A DNA stretch of 64,000 nucleotides from Ceratodon purpureus (Eukaryota; Streptophyta; Bryopsida; Pseudoditrichales; Ditrichaceae), in NCBI GenBank assembly GCA_014871385.1, contig CM026426.1, positions 21,899,408 to 21,963,407 of the forward strand. The letters run 5' to 3'. The notes under the pieces are model-generated. The model was not told where the DNA came from, did no database searches, and was given only the letters and a program-made list of their open reading frames with translations. Shown here piece after piece: positions 11,527 through 23,960 of the stretch (its first letter is position 1; every line of letters starts with the position of its first letter). The position numbers and the translations under genes were made by a program.

Positions 11527-12110
11527 GGAACTCAAACACAAGACGTGTTGCGAGCATTATCTTGTCCTACAAACTTGAAAAATGTTGTAGAAAGCGAATT
11601 GCTTCATCGAACACAGCACTAGGTGGACTCCATCAACGTCATCAATAGCCTTCGAATTCAACCAGTGGAGAAGTACCGTTTGTTTGTCCCGTTCTATAGG
11701 ATGATCTCAATGGCAAAAGTGAGGCCAGCTGGAGAAATAGGAATACAACATTTGGAGAAGGAGTTTGTGAAGGGATATAGAGATGGAGACCGCGTCATGT
11801 ATATCTCTATGTACAACAACAAAGAAGTGTCATCAGATGTGACAGAGGAGGTCAAGGCTGGTTGGAGCTCACTATGGGAAAGAATGAATTATACTTTTGA
11901 AGAAAAGCTTCAAGAAGACCCTGATTTGAAGCAATTCTTTGGCAAGATATCTTCTGTCTGGGAAGGTAACCATCACCTCTCCGCATAGTTAAGACATATC
12001 AACAATCACCATGTGGCTGACCCCGACTGGCACATCTCCGTGCATTGCATTCTTTTAGACCCATGCGGCAAGGTCTGCAATCTTCTTAATGCCATGCACG
12101 ATATCAACTG
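11527..12110 (+). pseudogene. Exon with ParB-like DGNHR-type motif
   Basis: This exon starts after TTTTGGCAG and ends at ACTG|GTAAGT. After an in-frame TAG it reads INVINSLRIQPVEKYRLF, then KGYRDGDRVMYISMYN, then LWERMNYTFEEKLQEDPDL, and reaches the core VWEGNHHLSA. A TAG follows, and then LRHINNHHVADPDW. The minus-strand exon at 56.1-56.5 kb reads VWDGNHRALAWMRHIKDH at the same place, so the TAG replaces a Trp. ParB/Srx-fold domains carry a G-H/N-H-R motif that contacts nucleotide or DNA. The relation of these two window genes is clear; the link to bacterial ParB is by motif only. Confidence 0.6.
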
Positions 12111-14271
12111 GTAAGTATCTTCCTAGTTCTATTTGTCTATCGTTTTTCAAGGCGCGGTTTTCTTTATTTTTTTGTTTCTAAGTATCGACTTCTATATTCA
12201 GGTCTACTAAAAATGACCACGTCAAGAGTAATCTTCCAGCGAAACTTTTCTGTCTGCGCTCTTTCAGTGTAATGAAGTTGTGAGAATTCAAGGATCTTCT
12301 ATTTTTGGAGGAGTACGAGGCCTATTTGAAGAACAAACCATCAAATCTGTCATGAAATCCCTTGACAACTAAGTTTCTATTGCGTTTCTATACCGAGTAA
12401 GAATTACTTTCATTATTTTATTGATTCTTTCCTTCCGAGGTTGATAAAATTATAGTTTTGTAAACCTAATAATTTACATTTTTTTCTATATCGTAAGATT
12501 GGAGTGGCGGTGGATGAAGCCGCTAACGCCTACATTAAGAGAACACCAAAGGACTACCAAACCGCAAGTGGAGTTTGGGATGCGATGACTTTGGCATGCG
12601 ACAACATGGTCGACGTCATTAAGAAGGACATCACCAAATACTTGGCTATTGCAAATCCCAAAAATGGTGAAGATTTCCTCGGGGAGGTGAGACCCAAACC
12701 AATGCTATAAATGATTCTTTGTTTTCATTCGACCCTAAGTCCATTTCTTTTTGTTTAAATGTTCTACTCTCCTGGCAAATCAATTGGCATTTGAGTGAAT
12801 TCTCTGAAGCAAAGATGACACTGGATAAGCTACAAAAGATTGTTCCAGCGGCTGTGGATGCGAAGTACAAAGCCCGTTGGTTGAGGCGGTGGAATTCTTC
12901 TCTGAGTTCGCGGCTTTCCTACAGATTTTTACCTCCAGAATTCAAAGAAGCCAACCTCGACCCTTGGTTGAACAAGGCAGCATTTTGGGCAGGGGTATAG
13001 TACCCAAACCACCTTTGTATATAATATTTATATTCTTTATTAGACCAGATACATACTCATCTCTTATCAATTGAATTGTATCTCCTAGTTGGAGGAGGCC
13101 GTCAACCACGAGTTTGAGTACATATGCAAGGCGGAGAAGCTCACCATCAAGTGGAAGGCATCCCCAGATGATTAGCGACCGGGCACATACATGGAGAGTT
13201 GGCGTATTCTTTTATGGGAGAAGGCATTCCCTACGTTCTTTGGTTCTAAGGCTGAGAAGGTTTTTTATAAGAAGTCCAAATTCACCAAATTCCCGAGAAC
13301 GGCAGAGGTTGTGAAGCGGATTTCATACCGGTATGATTGTGAACTCAACCAGCTTTGCATTATCAATCATGCTCCTATTTTTTTTTCAAACTATAACAAT
13401 TTGTATTTGTCATTCATTAGGTACTTCAAGAGGGAGATTGTTCTAAAAGGGGCCATCCATGTCCAACAGCTTTCAAAGTACTTTGCTGCATTCATTCAAA
13501 AAGGCTGAGACCAGTGTATCTGTTCTGCTCAACAGTTGAAAAGGTACAAAGCTCCGCACTTCGAAGCAGGATGTTGGTATCTCGATTGCCATTGTGGTTT
13601 CACTATTGATTCAGAGGCGGATGTGAAGTCTTTACATGATGGTGGAGTTGTCGTGGTCGAAGATCCCGTGCAAGGTACAAAAGATGACGAGGGTCACCAG
13701 GATCAATCATTTGCACCACCACCGAAGAGTAGGAAAGGGCAGCGTTTGCGATCAGGAGCAGAGGCAAATAGGGTGTCTTTGGAATCTTAGTCGCAAGCAT
13801 CACATCAAACCTAGACGGAGTCGTCGGTGCAAAGGCCAGAGGTACTCCTTGCTTCTCAATCTAAAGTCCTTGCAAAACCTTCTTCCTCTCCCTTGACCGT
13901 GCCTCCCTCGACCGTGCTGTCAATTCTTATGTGTTTGTTGTACAAGACCATTAACGTCTGATATGTTTTGGATTGTTTTTTTTTTTTTAACTTTCTAATC
14001 CGATGTTCATGGCCTCAGGAAGGAAGTACATTTCATGTGGAAAAGTGATTTTGCATTTCCCGATAAAATATTGGCAGACTAGTGGAGCCAAAAAATGTCG
14101 ATACCAAACTACTTAAAAGATTGATTCTTTCAGATAGTAATAGCCATGAAACCAAAAACAATATTGTGGACATAAAATTACAATACAGAAATAATCAAAT
14201 GTTCAAGAAATATACAAAACTATAATAACTTTCTTTAAAGGTCAATAGCCTTTTTCATTATTATACCCATC

Positions 14272-14739
14272 TCATCTATTCTTCAGAGAGACCCAGTTAC
14301 CAAGTCTTGGAGAAATTTTCTCTCCTGGTTGCACCCACAAAGTCTGGTTCCCATTGTCCCTTAGCAATGACTTCAACTGATCTAAATGGGGGCAACTAAG
14401 TTCGCTAAGGGACGTTGTCTCTAATTTATTGTTGTTAATTGGATTTGCTAGTGACCAAGAACTCTTAAAAACGTTCCAGTTGATGTTGAATCGATAAGCT
14501 TTATATTCGTCCTTTGGAATCAAATGGCAACCCGTGTACGAGACGTAATCCCACTTCGCTAGCCAAAGGCATGCGTATTTAGGACTATTATCAGTGTCAC
14601 ACTTCCAAAGCTTCAACACAACACAAGCGTTCTCGACGTCTTCAAACGTGACTACCGTTGGAGGAGTCCAACACTGTGTTGTACTGCTATCTATATGATC
14701 CCAGGGGTCAGGCTCATCCGCCATCCATTGAAGCAAATC
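14272..14739 (-). CDS. Orphan terminal exon, unknown protein
   Basis: This open exon is preceded by a good acceptor (TTTTACAG|GATTTGC) and runs to a stop at 14272, about 155 codons. It reads DLLQWMADEPDPWDHIDSST, then CVVLKLWKCDTDNSPKYACL, and ends in LGNWVSLKNR. It is rich in Trp and Cys and free of stops, unlike its neighbours. No upstream exon could be identified with confidence in 14.75-15.3 kb. I do not recognise the family. It could be the last exon of a host gene or of an element cut by rearrangement. Confidence 0.45.
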   Translation of the reverse strand, partial: DLLQWMADEPDPWDHIDSSTTQCWTPPTVVTFEDVENACVVLKLWKCDTDNSPKYACLWLAKWDYVSYTGCHLIPKDEYKAYRFNINWNVFKSSWSLANPINNNKLETTSLSELSCPHLDQLKSLLRDNGNQTLWVQPGEKISPRLGNWVSLKNR

Positions 14740-15425
14740 CTGTAAAATTGTTTTATAAGCAATGACCTCAAAAGAATCCCCATTCTCTCAAAACACCTAA
14801 ACTCAAGTACAAGGTCAAGTTCTAAAGAAACATTCAGCTCAAATGAATTGAAGGAATGTTAGTAAGGTTTAAATACATCGTTGCTTGACACTTAAGCTAG
14901 CAGTGGTCTTATTCAAAAATGGAGAAATCTTCAATGAAGACAAGCACTCTGACATGGTATAAATCTTTGTTTCAGAAGTACCAGTATTGTACACGAACTG
15001 TAAAATATTTTAGGAAGTTTTCAGACCTATAACTTAATATTTTGTAAAATGTGTTATCACAATAGTTAATTATATAATCCTATGCTATAATTACTAATTT
15101 GATCTAAAATCATCAGTCTAGAACATGGTCCTTAGTTCCAATGTTGGACCAAAAGTCATGGAATGTATGCATGACGTCATCATGACATCAGCCCTAATTT
15201 GTACCCCTTAAAAGAAATTTAATAAAGTGAAGCGGTTTTAACCCTAAAATCCACGGAATTACACTCCTTTTACAAAAAATAACAACCATAAAAATGCCTT
15301 TTTTAGTATTTTCTCGCGGTTATAGGGTACACTTCACTATTGAAAATATGATTAAAGGTCAATTCTATGCTCTCCATTTTGTGCTCTCCGCTCTTTGCTC
15401 GTCGCTCGCATGCTAACTTTCCCTA
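14740..15425. other. AT-rich spacer
   Basis: There is no coding signal. The segment contains short palindromic words such as GCATGACGTCATCATGACATC near 15170-15190 and a CCCTAA word at about 15240. It separates the orphan minus-strand exon from the piggyBac-like remnant. Confidence 0.4.
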
Positions 15426-15430
15426 TGAAT

Positions 15431-16468
15431 TGGCATGACAAGTCGTGGAGGTTGCAGCCACGGCATGCTTTCTATGGACCTCGGTCGGGGTCAAAATTTC
15501 ATTACGTAGAGGTCCTCAGTCCGGTGGATTGATTCCTCGACATCTGGAATGATGTGATCGAGCGGAAAATTGTGAAGAAGTCAAACTCATACGCAGACTG
15601 GATGGATCCAATAACAGGCAAGCGGAAAGAAGGCCTCAACATACAGGGTAAAATCACACTGAAGGAGCACAGACAGTTCATTGGAATATGCATTCTAATG
15701 GCTGTTTCTAACCAACCGTGAGTAAGGGACTTTTGGGCGGTACAAAGCGATGCGTTACACTATCAGCAGGTGGCGTCAACAATGCCAAGAAAACGGTACT
15801 TGTACCTCCTTCACTGCCTGCACGTCGCTTCAAAAGAGTCACTCACGTACAACAAGCAAGATCCCGGCTACGACCCCATTGGACAGATTAGATGGCTTCT
15901 CGAAATACTAGTCCAGAATTTCCAATCCCTTTGGGATGCATCCCCATTTCTGTGTGTTGACGAGTCAATGGTGCCATACAATGGGAGGTACTGCTCTTTC
16001 AAGCAGTACCTTCCCTTGAAATGAATCACCCATGGAATTAAGGTTTGGTGCCTCTGTTGTTCTGTAACTAAGTATGTCTTGAACCTTGAGGTTTATATAG
16101 AAGCAGCGAATGAGGCTATTGCAAGTCTCCCTCAGCATGCATGCGGATCTAGAGCACGAGTGGTATCGCGGCTCACGTATGGTTGAGAAGGTATGTGGTA
16201 CACATGAGTGATGGATAATTATTTCACCAACCCCATGCTCTTTGACAATTTGCTTTGGAGGGGCTTCTATGCAATTGGCACTGCCCAACAAGGACAAGTA
16301 GGATTCCCAACGAGCCTGCGTGTCCTCGACAAGATTCCAAGGGGCTTACTTGAGATTCATGTTCACAAAGACCGTGAAATGGCTGCCATTCACTGGCAAG
16401 ATACAAACGGAGTGTGCTTCCTCTCTACACCTGTGGACGCAACATTGTATACAATGCCTCGGGAGTGA
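15431..16468 (+). pseudogene. piggyBac-like (DDE_Tnp_1_7) transposase remnant
   Basis: Largely one frame on the plus strand. It reads FLDIWNDVIERKIVKKSNSY, then LKEHRQFIGICILMAVSNQP, then PRKRYLYLLHCLHV. The diagnostic FLCVDESMVPYNGRYCSFKQ at about 15950-16010 carries the piggyBac D-E-S-M and GR signature. After another stop come ITHGIKVWCLC and MDNYFTNPMLFDNLLWRGFY with a following GTAQQG, matching the family's DNYFTS..L...L and GT pattern. In-frame stops at about 15518, 15721, 16022, 16182 and 16201 show it is dead. I did not identify its TTAA-flanked inverted repeats. Confidence 0.75.
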
Positions 16469-16469
16469 G

Positions 16470-19400
16470 TGGTGATCAATCACTCCCTGAAGATACTCCC
16501 CTTGCTGTAAATGCACGCAGTTGCAGAACAGGAGGATATTTTTTTATCACAGGAGTCTGTGAACGATGTCCCCTTCCATGCGGTGGATTATTCGGACCCT
16601 AGCTCAGCCATGCCCCATGGAGGAGTATCCGCCCCTTGCGGCATTGCCCATGCCAGAGCATGCACCGCCGGCGGTGCCCTGCCGAGAACTCCTACCCGTC
16701 GCTCTTCCACCCCTAGCCCCCTCGGCCGGTGTCTCTCCACAAGAGCTGCTGACAGCCGCAGCTCTCCCCCATATGTCGCTAGACGATCTGCCCCCTGCCA
16801 CAGTGCTAAGGGGACCAGCGAAGACGGTGTCAAGTTTGTAAGAAGCGGACCTTCTGGGTCTGCAAGGGGTGCCGGCTTTGGTCCGTGTGCCCTGGACTGT
16901 GCTTCCTCCAGTTCCACGGGAGTGTCAATCTATGATTTTTTTATTTTTTTTTTCCCTTTGCAGAGTAGAAGCGTCTTCTGGACATGCCAGGTTTCCGCCA
17001 CGCCATGCACTGTTGGAGGTGAGGTCCCTCCGTATCGAATTTTAATTTTACATGTAGGTTCATGTCGTTGCCTTGTTTCCTTCATCACATCGTGACCCTA
17101 AATTCTGTTCTCTATTGCATGTAATCAGCGGCTACCTGCACCATAATGGATGCAGGCAGAAAACCTGGGCCATCTACGATGCCTCGGTGGCTTGACTGCA
17201 AAGGTTAGATGGTGAAGACAAACCTCCCTGTTCTTGAGAAATTCTCTCGGAATTCAGCATCCCTTCTAACAACATGGCCATGTACTTGGGCGATGTGTTT
17301 ACTCTCCTTCCGTCTCCTTCTTATCATTTCTCTACTGTTGTTTCAACTCTATTTTTGCAACAACTCTCTTGTAGTCAGTGCCGTCCTCTTTGTTTTATGA
17401 TAGCATGGGGTGGTTAATAGTTGCCCTGTCTTTCTTTTGATCCCCTCCCTTGTCTTCTTTGGAATTCTGCCTTATTTTCTCCTCTCATACGTGAACGTCT
17501 TCTTGCACCTCACACGAAGTTCTGGATTGTACTCTCTTCTAGGGTGGGCCTTCTTGCCTTCGTCGTGGCCTGCTTTGTTTACAGCCTAATTAATTTTTTC
17601 TTTATTTGTTCTCCAAATCACGGAGGGCTTACTTTGCAACTGTTTGGTGTATGTCCGTGCGGTGCCACATGTTCAGCCTTTTTAAAATTTCATTCCACGT
17701 TTGTCAATATAGGTTCCCGGTTTGGAGGGATGGTACTTGTTATTTCAATGTGACTACGCACTCCTCAATGTCGTTGATCTTTCCCGGCCAGTCTCTTCCT
17801 TTTCGTTGTTATTTGTGTCATGTTTGGAACTCATTCTTCTTGTTTTGTTCGGTATTTCACGTTTTGGAGTTCCTGCGGGACATGTCCATAGCCAACGCCA
17901 CCCGTGCAACAGCCTCGCACTCTTCATGGGATGTGGCAATTGTGGACATGTCACTCACTCGTGTTTTGGTGCCTGCTGTGGGGGTGCTGATATTCAGATA
18001 TGTCAAATTTTCGCCCACAACCACTCGGATGTGGACCGGCACTACTGTCTTTGCGTTATATATCAGATACTTACCCTGTGGAACGACAAACGCAGCTTGT
18101 CTTTGCTGGCCTCAACGTTAATAGTGTAGCTGCATTTCAGTGTTTAGTCACATTGCTTGTGGATCTACTAGCTTGGCCCACATCTCTGCTCTACAGTTCT
18201 ATCATTAGTACCTTCCGACAAGGTACGCTGCTAATAAATTCCCTTTATCTAAAATCATGTGTGAATTACTTCTCCCCCCCCTGGTTGTCATGATTACGTA
18301 TCAAATGGTACAGGGGGAAATCATGGAAGGGCTTGAAGGAGTGAAATTTTATTTCTCTGTATGCTATACCCTAGCTCTAAAGTCTTAAGACAATTGCAGT
18401 CTCTTTGGAGTAGACCGCGCCCTTCATGTGCAGGTTCATTGCTGTGCCTCTAAGGTGGTTGCCAAGCTTGAAATCCGCTTACTTTTCCACAGCTTCTGTC
18501 AACAATGTGGGCGTCATTCGCAGCAATGGTCCGCACGCATGTTCCCCCCTCCCTTTGCGCAGGAGGCCAGACCAGAAGACAAAGGCCGAGCTTCAACCCT
18601 GGCTCAAAGCCGTCAAGGAATGGCGCCGGACCAGGCTACCAAGCCCCGCCCTAACCTCATACTGGACTTGGTAGTGCCGCGTGCGCCGTGGTTCTGGACC
18701 GTGTGCTGCACTCTCCAACGGTTGGAGATAGAAGACTTATCCTGGATTGCTTTCCCCCTCCACGCACCTGCAGCCCCAGCAACGTCGCCCTCGAAGTGAA
18801 TGTCTTCCGTCAGTGCTCGGAGAGCGCGGGCGGTGCCTCCCACCAGCTGAGGCCCCAGACCCCGCCGCGATCTGCGTGGACAGGTGAGTGGAGACGCATC
18901 GTCGAGATTGGCCTTTCGAGCCACTCCAACTCCAACCCGCCAATTGCTTAGCCGGTTCCGTTTTTAGAAGTGGCCAATTCCATGGTATGTGATGGCAGCG
19001 ATGACATCTCCTACGCACCAATATTTACAGACGGAGCTGATTTCAAAATCCCTTGTTTCCCCCCTCACGGCGATTCGCAGCTCTCGGATTCTTACAATTA
19101 CCGCGAGGGCATGGGTGCAATTCAAGCGTATTTTGACCGCTAAAGAGCAACAGGTACGTCACTCCTGCCCAACCCCCCCTCTACCTTCGCCCCCTCCCCC
19201 CCCCCTCAAAACACCGCCCCTCAACCCCAGTGTCTATACGCAAAACGTCTCAGTGATGCATATGGTCAGCACTATTGTTCATGCCCATACTTTGAGCAAG
19301 AATTGCCTTGTCTAGCCCCTACAGTTACGTTGTTGCATTTGGGGGTGAGTGACATTCCCTGCTCGCATTTCCCATAAACTTCCTAACAATCAACTCCTCA

Positions 19401-20100
19401 TTTCCGTTGCCGCAGGCCATGGCTAGTGACGTTGTGGCAGAAACCACATGTAACCCGGGACTCCCCTATAGGTAACTCTAAACCTAGAACCCCCCTTCCT
19501 CTAAGTCGTTCTCTTGGAAATTGTATAATTTATGTCACCAGGTGTCAACCATTTACTGTCCATATCGTAACCGTTTTCTAGACATGGGCTTCGGCTAAAG
19601 GGGGCTTGGCCTCCCAAGCGCCAACGCCCCTGTCTTGCCCGGGTGGCAAGCGTGGACCCTGCATGTTCCCTCCACACGTACTGAATCCATTATGGTCGCT
19701 CCCTCGTGATGTTGCAGGAAGGTGGTCACTCCCACCGCTGGCCGTTTTGCTATTGGTCGCTCCCAACATTGCTTCTCTCGTTGCGTTTCACCACTGTCGG
19801 GAAAGAAGAGACACATGTCCCAAGCTGTATGGACGTCCACCCTCTTCAAAGGAAAACTACTCTTCTACAATGTAGTATAGGGGGTGCTTTGTATTTCGTG
19901 GGTTGTGGTGATCTTGTAGTCCATGATGCTTAGATTTTTGAGGTGCACTTCCTTTGCACATGAAAGACCTGTTATCTCACCGTCCGGATTTTTGAAACTC
20001 ACTCAGGAGGTCCTTGAAATCAGGCTCCGAACTTTCTCACTGAACCGTACATTCTAACACAGTTTCCTGAGAACAAATCTATATCAATTCTGTAAAAACT
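16470..20100. other. Long region without a recognisable gene
   Basis: Many short overlapping frames exist but none shows a conserved motif or a believable splice chain. 16.58-16.92 kb is CG-rich and open on both strands. 17.2-17.9 kb is T-rich and gives hydrophobic translations by composition. 18.4-19.2 kb is C-rich. A run of GT/AG-like borders near 19.3-19.6 kb could be decayed exons. I record it as unassigned. Confidence 0.4.
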
Positions 20101-21160
20101 ATTTTTTCAGGTAGACACTAGTAGAAATTCAGTCCAAAGAGACCTTGACAAAAATGACAGCATGTCCAAAATTAGTCCATTGTGACTGTGTAAGTGACTC
20201 TCGTTGAAAGGAGAGTATTCCGGGCTAATTACTGTGACGTGTTCATCTATGGTAGTTTCAGCGGTAAAAAGCATACCCCAAATGAGAATACTGTTTGTGC
20301 GGGGTCTGAGTCGAGTCCGCTGAATGTGCACACAATTAAGAATGTACACAAATCTACTTGCGGTGAGGCTGAAATATCCAAACCACTCTTTGTACAATAT
20401 CTAGGAATTCACGTATATGATTATGAATATGGTGAAAACCATATGATCGGGATATGATGTGTGCCCCGACGTTCGGATTCCGAGGGGTCAGACTCATCTT
20501 CATATGCTGAGTATCTAGCCCGGGCTGCAATTCGTTACCATGAGTACATGTTATGTCATAAAGTTTGTCGATTTTCAAAGATTTTGCAATACACTCTATC
20601 TAAATAATGTTCACAGACGATTAAAAGCTGTGTACGCTTGCGCAAGTGCATACTGTGTATGTTTTTTTGATTATGTTAATACATTTTGCAAATAAGCTAT
20701 TCCCGTTTATATTCGAGTCGAATAGATAAACAAAGTCAACTTAGAAGTATTTTAAAATTTATTGTTGAGTTTCCATATCGTCAAAGTAAACACCTTAAAA
20801 GAAGAGCTGGCTTTTAATATTTGTGATGCAGCCACTACAATTGAAAAAGAAAAAAAGTAGAGAACATAATGAAATACTGCATTTAAGTGCACTTACAAAA
20901 ACAAATCACGTCAATCTTATTATAATTGTAAAATAGTTTGAAACTTTTTTTTTCTAACAACTTTGCAATAGACAGTGTTGACATGAGCCTTGTCTATTTT
21001 TCTCAATCATATTATTTGAAAGCTATCTTCACTACCGTCTATAATGAAGAGGAAAGTTGACATGAGCATATGAGCTCCACGAATTGAACTATCAAGGTCT
21101 GACTCATATGAAAAGTAATCACTTTGAAGGCAGAATGTACACCTCGGTTTCTTGAGAATT
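20101..21160. other. AT-rich region, nothing assigned
   Basis: No coding signal is visible. CACTAGTAGAAATTCAGTCC at about 20116 resembles a CACTA terminus, but no matching inverted end was found. Confidence 0.35.
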
Positions 21161-21782
21161 TCCGAACGACATAAACTTATCTTCCTCAGGAATGTCTCCC
21201 GTTGGATTCCCATCACGCAGATCACACTCTCTCACTACTAGTTTCCTGCTCCGTCTGTCCCCTGTCTCAACACATTCACAGTCTTGCATTTTTGTTAGTT
21301 TATGCCGTGGGAGGTGAGGACATTGTCTACGCTTTGCACAGATACGCGCATCAAGAGGTAGGCCATCGCCTAGTCGCGGTAGCTTGCATTTACAATGAGG
21401 GAGAACAACCCATCAGAAAGCAGTGCACATCATGCACCTCTATGAGTTGCACAGGTGACGGTGGTTTCTTCCATTCCATATTACTGTCGCATCTCTTGGG
21501 TATTGAAATCTGTCAGGTGCTCCTTTTCCAGAACATCCCTCACCTGGCTGTATGCACAAAACAAGATTATGTTGAGTCACATGCAAGAATGTAGAACATT
21601 TGAATCCTCCGACAAGAAGACATACGACATTGTTTACACAGATTAATTGGTAAGCTCAACATAAAAAATTGAAAGGAATTGTTAGTGGAACTTACAACGC
21701 ACTTTAAGTTCTCAATTCCGCACTGTCCATATAGAAGGGGTTTCCCTTCTTCGTCCACGATTGGCAGTCGAGTGCTGGACAT
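21161..21782 (-). pseudogene. Possible decayed exons of an unknown gene
   Basis: On the minus strand, a short stretch at about 21782-21695 reads MSSTRLPIVDEEGKPLLYGQ and ends at GTT|GTAAGT. After a CAG acceptor near 21552, an open stretch contains GDGLPLDARICAKRRQCPHL and later GDIPEEDKFMSFGNSQETEV before another possible donor near 21130. Two in-frame stops interrupt the second stretch. The exon borders are plausible, but I match the residues to no family. Confidence 0.25.
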
Positions 21783-22280
21783 ATTGTACGGTGAGCACTA
21801 GGACCCTTAAGAAAAAAAGGGCAATCGCATGTACAGTTTATTGTCTTCTAAGTCACCAATCTGAGGAACTTCAAAAAAGAACGTTAACTCCGAGAAATAC
21901 CTTTCCTGAACTATACATGACCTGTTCCAAATCCTCTACGTTCTAATGTCAAGACTCATCTCTTATTCTAAGATTGATAAAAGGAACATGCACATACTTC
22001 TATTACCTAAGGTTACTTGTAGATTACAGAACCTTTTAGAAGCCTGTTATATTGACAAGTATCCGAAGTCTGCATGGAAGGACTTGGTTCAACATGGGCT
22101 GATAGAGACCGAACTCCCAGTCTACTCAGCTTAATACAACAAAATGTGCAAGTGCTTACCTAGGTTCGCTTTCCATGCACAACTCTTGGTTCGTGCTCAT
22201 TATAAATCTGAAACCGGTAAAAGAGAGAATACATGTTAGAACTCGACTACATGTTGGCTTCATGCTAGAGAGTTGTAGTG

Positions 22281-22754
22281 ATGGACGAGCTAGTAGAGAG
22301 TGTGAGGAGGCTTCACGAAGCCAAGATGGGGACCATGATAATGAAATTGGAACTTTAGAATTTGAGGGCCGAGGTAAATTTTATAGACGTACCTATGCTT
22401 TGGGAGGCATTGACAGACGCTCAAGAGGCATATGAGAGTGAGCTGGATGTTTTGGCCAACATCCTGCAACTCTTCACCCCAGCGCGTCCAAGGCGAGGAT
22501 TGACTCATGTTGACAAGAGACTGGGGAGGCACCTGCGAGACGTGATGAACGCGAAGGAGGAGGAGGGAGCGGCCAAACGTTGGTTTCGTTGGACACAACG
22601 AGTTAAGAATGTGGCGAAAATGATAAAGGTTGCAGAGGAAGAGCTAGCTAGTCTCAAAGCAGTAGAGCAGTTCACTAGGCAAGATTGTTATGCGCTAATA
22701 GTTGACTTGGCTCGTATTTGGACCAGTTTTAAAACCAGAGGTAGGAAGTGGTGA
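22281..22754 (+). pseudogene. Small coiled-coil protein with one nonsense codon
   Basis: A plus-strand frame from ATG 22281 reads MDELVESVRRLHEAKMG, meets an in-frame TAG at 22356, and continues without a shift through WEALTDAQEAYESELDVLAN, RRGLTHVDKRLGRHLRDVMN and AAKRWFRWTQRVKNVAKMIK to the stop at 22754. It is charged, heptad-like and mostly helical. A single stop in an otherwise intact 157-codon frame suggests recent inactivation. I do not recognise the family; it may belong to the element that fills 22-32 kb. Confidence 0.4.
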
Positions 22755-23950
22755 TGAGACCCCCCTGTGTATCACCTTCACAGAAATTGAAATGTGAGTT
22801 ATTTCAAGCCAAAAAGGCAATCTCTTTTACTTGCTACATCCAGCTCTTGATTTACTGGTAAATAAAAGAAGTCAATAGAGAAGCAAAGATTTTCATAAAA
22901 CAACTTCAAATCGGACTGACGCGCAGTTTTAAAGACAGAAAAAGTTGAATTCGTTGCAGAAACTCACCAGCCTAAAGAGAAAACGTCTTTTACAGCAAAG
23001 CTTTTTCTTCAGTGTATGCCGATCTAGTCAGAGTAGTTCGCATACTTCACTCAATTTCCAATGTTATAAGTGAATTCAACCATCAGCATCGGCTTCAGAA
23101 GTAAATCGTATCTGTAGCAGAGTAGATGTCTTGGTTACAAGCCACTTACAGTAGAATATATTAAACTCCACAATTCAGGCACATAACATGGTAAGACAAG
23201 AATTCCCATATACAATCACACAAATGTAGGTTACATTGCCATCACCAGTCGCTAAGACTGGGTACATATAAATTTGACAAGGATACAAACCCAACATTCA
23301 CTACAGGAAATATCCACGATACTGAACAGTGACCGAAAGAAATACGGAAGAAGGTCTACTACTTTATCTCTGATGGACAAAGATGTGCGCTTAATGATTA
23401 GGTCCATTGGATCATAGGTTCTGTGTATTGTCTAACAATGACACACGATAATGCATACTGTTCTCCAAGTTACCCAAAAACTTTTGGAAAGACCGTGGTT
23501 AGCTATCAGAGCTTGAAAACTGTTGAGTTTCAAAGATTACCGTTCTTGACATTTAAATTTGGGGACTCTTGATTGGAAACAAAAATATAGCAAACACAAG
23601 GGTACTACTGCTGCAGAGTTCATCTTGCCCGACTATCTGTAGGGAAAAAAATTAAAAAGAAAAAAGAAAAAAAACAAACAAGCTGATGCTATGATGTTCA
23701 GGTGCATCCATAGTTCTCTGTCGTGGATGCATGCGCCCTTAGCCTGCCATCAAAGACACAATTGTAATGATATTTTCTTGTATTGACTGTGTAATATCAC
23801 CTGAAACAACTCATGAAACAAAAAACACACTAACACCCTCAGCTATCCAGTTCTTTAGTGGAAGGAAAATAGAAAAATTTACCAACCGTAGGTCCGTATG
23901 TTAGTTGAGAATGAGATTTTTTATTTACATCTTCTTTTTTCCTTTTCCCT
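22755..23950. other. AT-rich spacer, no gene
   Basis: There is no frame with coding character. It contains an A-rich low-complexity stretch at about 23642-23680 and CACTACAGGAAATATCC near 23301, which resembles a CACTA end but has no partner I can find. Confidence 0.4.
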
Positions 23951-23960
23951 TGCGTTTGTA

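Larger units (their letters stand above)
10798..13895 (+). pseudogene. Multi-exon ParB-like gene, decayed (no methyltransferase part)
   Basis: At least seven exon-like blocks on the plus strand follow plant splice rules. In order they are: about 10795-10853 (ends GAG|GTAGTT); about 10967-11387 (Ser-Pro-rich); 11527-12110 (ParB-like domain, ends ACTG|GTAAGT); 12202 onward (continues the Trp codon split by the intron); 12498-12686 (DEAANAYIKRTPKDYQ, ends GAG|GTGAGA); about 12810-12990 (PWLNKAAFW); about 13090-13330; and about 13535-13895 (Cys/His-rich APHFEAGCWYLDCHCGFT, then a basic tail). In-frame stops occur at about 11621 (TAG), 11986 (TAG where the minus-strand relative at 56.2 kb has Trp), about 12286 (TGA) and about 13171 (TAG). 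The DGNHR-type motif reads EGNHH here, so the Arg seen in the relative is lost. I see no methyltransferase motifs downstream. Confidence 0.65.

Noticed and set aside
16511..18121. Overlapping Ala/Pro-rich and hydrophobic frames on both strands
   Set aside because: Composition-driven. No motif, splice chain or shared family signature was seen.
20116..20135. CACTAGTAGAAATTC, a possible CACTA terminus (also about 23301 and 31689)
   Set aside because: No matching inverted TAGTG end or 3-bp target duplication was found for any of the three, so element borders cannot be placed there.
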